Positions 33,653 to 36,267 of a DNA stretch of 36,267 bases are shown here, in pieces. The translations under genes were made by a program, and so were the position numbers. The notes beneath the pieces were generated by a model. The model saw only the letters and a list, made by a program, of their open reading frames with translations. It made no database searches and was not told where the DNA came from. Within the stretch, counting starts at the first letter, position 1. Each line of letters opens with the position of its first letter. The DNA comes from Rhizobacter sp. (GTDB lineage: Bacteria > Pseudomonadota > Gammaproteobacteria > Burkholderiales > Burkholderiaceae_C): assembly GCA_025355745.1 (NCBI GenBank), contig JANXZA010000077.1:1-36267 (forward strand). The letters run 5' to 3'.

Positions 33653-34534
33653 ATGCTTGAACAGCAGCTCGTCAACGCGCTGTCGCTGGGCTGCGTCTAC
33701 GCGCTCTTTGCACTCGGCTTCACGCTGATCTTCGGCGTGTTGGGCGTGATCAACCTGTCGCACGGCGCGGTGTTCATGGTCGGCGCGTATGCGGCGCTGC
33801 AAGTCGTCACCAAACTCGCATGGCCGTTGTGGGCGTCGCTGATCGCGGCATTTGCGGTGAGCGCGGCGCTGGGCCTGGCCATCGACTACCTTGTGCTGCG
33901 GCCCCTGCGCCAGCGCAACGCGCCGCACTTGATCCCGATGATCGCCACGATCGGCATCGCGATCTTCTTCAACAACGCGGCGCAAGGCGTGTTCGGCGCC
34001 GAGAACCTGCGCTTCCCGAGCGAACTCGTGCCCGATGAGCAGCTGCACTTCCTCGGCGTGCAGATCAGCGTGCTCGAGGTCGCGATCATCGTCCTGTCGT
34101 TCGCGCTGATGGCGGCGCTGCTGATCGTGATGCGCAAGACCCAGCTCGGGCGCGCGCTGCGCGCGATCGCCGAGTCACCGAAGTCCGCGGCGCTGCTCGG
34201 CATCAACGTCGAAGGCCTGTTCTACCTGACCTCGGCCACCGCCGCGGCGCTCGGCGGCGTCAGCGGCGTGCTGATCGCGCTGTACTCGAATGCGGTGTTT
34301 CCGCTGATGGGCCAGCCGATGCTGCACAAGGGCATCGCGGTCATCATTCTCGGCGGCATGGGCGACATCCGCGGCGCCCTGATCGGCGGGCTGTTCCTTG
34401 GCTTCGCCGAAGTGATGTCGGTCGCCTACATCGGCTCGACGATGCGAGATGCGGTCGCGTTCGGACTGCTGTTTATCGTGCTGCTGCTGCGTCCGCAAGG
34501 AATGTTCGGCAAGGTCCTGGAACGAAAAGCCTGA
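33653..34534 (+). CDS. livH: Branched-chain amino-acid ABC permease LivH
   Basis: First permease subunit of the importer, 293 residues, with about eight transmembrane helices. It begins MLEQQLVNALSLGCVYALFALGFTLIFGVLGVINLSHGAVFMVGAY, the diagnostic LivH N-terminus. The EAA-like cytoplasmic loop for the ATPases is at LGRALRAIAESPKSAALLGINVE. The C-terminal part GIAVIILGGMGDIRGALIGG is also typical. It starts 12 nt after the receptor gene. The gap to livM (86 nt) is longer than the rest of the operon because of a GC-rich repeat. Confidence 0.95.
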   Translation: MLEQQLVNALSLGCVYALFALGFTLIFGVLGVINLSHGAVFMVGAYAALQVVTKLAWPLWASLIAAFAVSAALGLAIDYLVLRPLRQRNAPHLIPMIATIGIAIFFNNAAQGVFGAENLRFPSELVPDEQLHFLGVQISVLEVAIIVLSFALMAALLIVMRKTQLGRALRAIAESPKSAALLGINVEGLFYLTSATAAALGGVSGVLIALYSNAVFPLMGQPMLHKGIAVIILGGMGDIRGALIGGLFLGFAEVMSVAYIGSTMRDAVAFGLLFIVLLLRPQGMFGKVLERKA

Positions 34535-34548
34535 AGAAATGACAACAC

Positions 34549-34613
34549 CGACGTCGCTTCGCTCCTGCCCCCGGAGGGGGCGCAGGCCTTCCCTTGGGGC
34601 GGCCCGGCGGGAG
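34549..34613. repeat. REP-like GC-rich element inside the liv operon
   Basis: The stretch starting ACACCGACGTCGCTTCGCTC contains a perfect hairpin, GCCCCC/GGGGGC at 34567-34581, then CGCAGGCC and a second C/G-rich block (TTGGGGCGGCCCGGCGG). Similar intergenic sequences are common in Burkholderiales genomes from memory. It separates livH from livM and could form an RNA structure that tunes the levels of the downstream subunits. Confidence 0.65.
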
Positions 34614-34620
34614 TCCTGAC

Positions 34621-35478
34621 ATGGAGTGGTTCGACAACTTCTGGCAGGTCTACAACAACCTGATCCTGACGATCGGCGTCAACGCGTTGCTCGCGCTGTC
34701 GATCTGGCTCACGCTGTCGTGCGGTCTGCTCGCGATGGCGAACGCGGCGTTCATGGGCATCGGCGCGTACACCGCGTCCATTCTGACGATGAACTACGGC
34801 GCGCCGTTCCCGCTCGCGCTCGCCGGCGGCATCGCCGCGCCGGCGTTGGTCGCGCTGCTGATCGGCGGACCGACGCTGCGTCTGTCGGGCGTCTACCTCG
34901 CGATGGCCACACTCGGTTTCGGCGAGGTCGTGCGCGTGCTGATCCTGAACGCCGAATCGCTGACGGGCGGCGCGCTCGGCCTAAACGGCATTCCGCAATC
35001 GACACAGTGGTGGCATGTGCTGCTCGCGCTCGTTGCGGTGCTGCTGATCCTGTGGCGGCTGCGGCGCTCGCGCATCGGGCGCGCATTCGAGGCGATCAAC
35101 GAGGACGCCGTGGCTGCGTCGCTGATGGGCATTGCGGTGAACGCGCACAAGATGCTCGCGTTCGCGCTCGGCGCGGCGATTGCCGGACTCGCCGGTGCAT
35201 TGAACGCGCACCTGACCTTCTTCATCGGTCCGAGTGAGTTCGGCTTCGACCGCGGCGTCGACATTCTGACGATGGCCATCCTCGGTGGCACCGGCGGCCT
35301 GAGCGGCCCGGTGCTGGGCGCGCTGATCGTAACGCTGCTTCCCGAGCTGCTGCGCAGCTTCAGGGATTTCCGCACGATGATGAACGGCGCGATCTTGGTG
35401 CTCATCGTTCTGTTCCTGCCCAAGGGCTTATGGGATCCGAAGCGCATCCGGCAGTGGTTCGGAAGCAAGGCTGCATGA
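34621..35478 (+). CDS. livM: Branched-chain amino-acid ABC permease LivM
   Basis: Second permease subunit, 285 residues from the ATG at 34621, with GGGAG upstream; an earlier in-frame start would run into the repeat. The N-terminus has ANAAFMGIGAYTASILTMNYG, where LivM carries its conserved channel segment. GPTLRLSGVYLAMATLGFGEVVRVLI and TGGALGLNGIP follow, both hallmarks of LivM. The ATPase-contact loop is RIGRAFEAINEDAVAASLMGI. Near the C-terminus, ILGGTGGLSGPVLGALIVTLLPELLR is typical. The stop codon overlaps the livG start (ATGA), so these two subunits are translationally coupled. Confidence 0.95.
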   Translation: MEWFDNFWQVYNNLILTIGVNALLALSIWLTLSCGLLAMANAAFMGIGAYTASILTMNYGAPFPLALAGGIAAPALVALLIGGPTLRLSGVYLAMATLGFGEVVRVLILNAESLTGGALGLNGIPQSTQWWHVLLALVAVLLILWRLRRSRIGRAFEAINEDAVAASLMGIAVNAHKMLAFALGAAIAGLAGALNAHLTFFIGPSEFGFDRGVDILTMAILGGTGGLSGPVLGALIVTLLPELLRSFRDFRTMMNGAILVLIVLFLPKGLWDPKRIRQWFGSKAA

Positions 35479-36248
35479 TGCTGAAACTCACCAACCTCTC
35501 CATGCGCTTCGGCGGCCTCTCGGTCCTGCAGGACGTGAGCTTCGAGGTGCCTGCCGGCAAGGTCTTCGGCCTGATCGGGCCGAACGGCGCCGGCAAGACG
35601 ACGGTGTTCAACCTGATCACCGGCCTGCTCGCGCCAACCGGCGGCGAGATCGAGCTGCACGGCCAGAGCCTGCTGGGCGCGGCACCGCACCAGATCACAC
35701 GCCGCGGGATCGCACGCACGTTCCAGAACATTCGCATCTTCAAGGACATGACGCTGCTCGACAACGTCGTCGTCGGCATGCACAGCCACCTCGACTACGG
35801 CTTGCCGGGCTGGCTGCTCGCGCTGCCGGGATTTCGCGCGCAGGAGCAGCGCGCGCGCGAGAGGGCGCACGAGCTGCTCGGCTGGGTCGGCTTGGCTGCG
35901 AAAGCCCTGGATACCGCCGACAACCTCTCTTACGGCGATCAGCGCAAGCTCGAACTCGCGCGCGCGCTGGCCACCGAACCGAAGCTGTTGCTGCTCGACG
36001 AACCGGTCGCTGGCATGAACACCGGCGAGAAGGTCGGGCTGATGGGCGAGATCACCAACATCGCCAAACGTGGCTTCACGATCTTCATGATCGAGCACGA
36101 CATGCGCTTCGTGATGGGCTTGTGCGAACGCATCGCGGTGCTGAACTTCGGCCGCATCATCGCGGAGGGCACGCCGGACGAGATCAAGAACAATCCGGAC
36201 GTAATCGAGGCCTATCTCGGACGCGAAGACGACGAGGTGCCCGCGTGA
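35475..36248 (+). CDS. livG: Branched-chain amino-acid ABC ATPase LivG
   Basis: One of two cytoplasmic ATPases driving the importer, 257 residues from ATG 35475 (a second ATG follows directly). Walker A is GPNGAGKTT, the Q-loop region TRRGIARTFQNIRIF, the signature LSYGDQRKLELARAL, Walker B LLLLDEPVAGMN and the H-loop IEHDM. The insertion between the Q-loop and the signature and the ending NPDVIEAYLGR are typical of LivG. It overlaps livM at its start and livF at its end (GTGA), giving a tightly coupled operon. Confidence 0.96.
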   Translation: MMLKLTNLSMRFGGLSVLQDVSFEVPAGKVFGLIGPNGAGKTTVFNLITGLLAPTGGEIELHGQSLLGAAPHQITRRGIARTFQNIRIFKDMTLLDNVVVGMHSHLDYGLPGWLLALPGFRAQEQRARERAHELLGWVGLAAKALDTADNLSYGDQRKLELARALATEPKLLLLDEPVAGMNTGEKVGLMGEITNIAKRGFTIFMIEHDMRFVMGLCERIAVLNFGRIIAEGTPDEIKNNPDVIEAYLGREDDEVPA

Positions 36249-36267
36249 GCGCGTTGCTCGAAGTTCG
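36245..36267 (+). CDS. livF: Branched-chain amino-acid ABC ATPase LivF, 5' fragment
   Basis: Only the first seven codons are in the window (GTG start, MSALLEV). The GTG at 36245 overlaps the livG TGA by GTGA. The position after LivG and the start LLEV, typical of LivF (LLEVxxL), support the call. The rest lies beyond the right edge. Confidence 0.75.

Overview
The window is chromosomal DNA from a high-GC betaproteobacterium, most likely of the order Burkholderiales (Rubrivivax/Leptothrix/Methylibium-like). This is inferred from strong G/C third positions, a Burkholderiales-style Tim44-like protein, a PPi-type phosphofructokinase, GC-rich intergenic repeats and a complete Liv transporter operon. 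No phage, transposase or integrase gene is visible. Most genes are housekeeping or metabolic and closely packed.

Layout. 1-3.7 kb: the 5' end of a small minus-strand membrane protein behind two overlapping mini-ORFs, the first Cys-Cys rich; then a three-domain Xaa-Pro aminopeptidase, a Mak-type fructokinase and a small secreted protein. 3.7-8.3 kb (minus): a lipoprotein HEXXH metalloprotease and the ABC-F factor EttA, separated by an intrinsic terminator. 8.6-12.7 kb (plus): an RhlE-type helicase with a Gly-rich tail, an atypical SDR, an MFS exporter and RluA. 12.7-14.4 kb: a palindromic intergenic repeat, RsgA (minus) and its long leader with a mini-ORF. 14.4-20.0 kb: a Tim44-like protein, an SDR, a 2OG-Fe dioxygenase (minus) and a DUF3857/transglutaminase/TPR protein. 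20.0-22.0 kb: a REP-like cluster, a YbcJ-like S4 protein, a luciferase-like monooxygenase and a cupin (all minus), with a five-copy palindromic array between the last two. 22.2-26.4 kb: PepN, PPi-phosphofructokinase and tRNA-Thr(CGT).

26.4-28.5 kb is the accessory part. Directly after the tRNA terminator lies a compact, visibly more AT-rich cassette: a predicted PD-(D/E)XK-like endonuclease and a small HTH protein that overlap by 8 nt, divergent from an M.PvuII-like N4-cytosine methyltransferase. A 13-bp palindrome covers the -35 region of the methyltransferase promoter. The endonuclease does not resemble R.PvuII as I remember it, so this may be an undescribed combination of restriction-modification parts.

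28.5-32.4 kb: a nitronate-monooxygenase-like flavoprotein (minus), an MFS transporter and three small envelope or hypothetical proteins. 32.5 kb to the end: a branched-chain amino-acid-type ABC operon in the order substrate-binding protein, LivH, LivM, LivG, LivF (cut by the window edge), with a REP-like GC-rich insert between livH and livM.

No database search was possible. Family names rest on motifs and remembered family sequences; start sites, promoters and regulatory roles are inferences unless stated otherwise.
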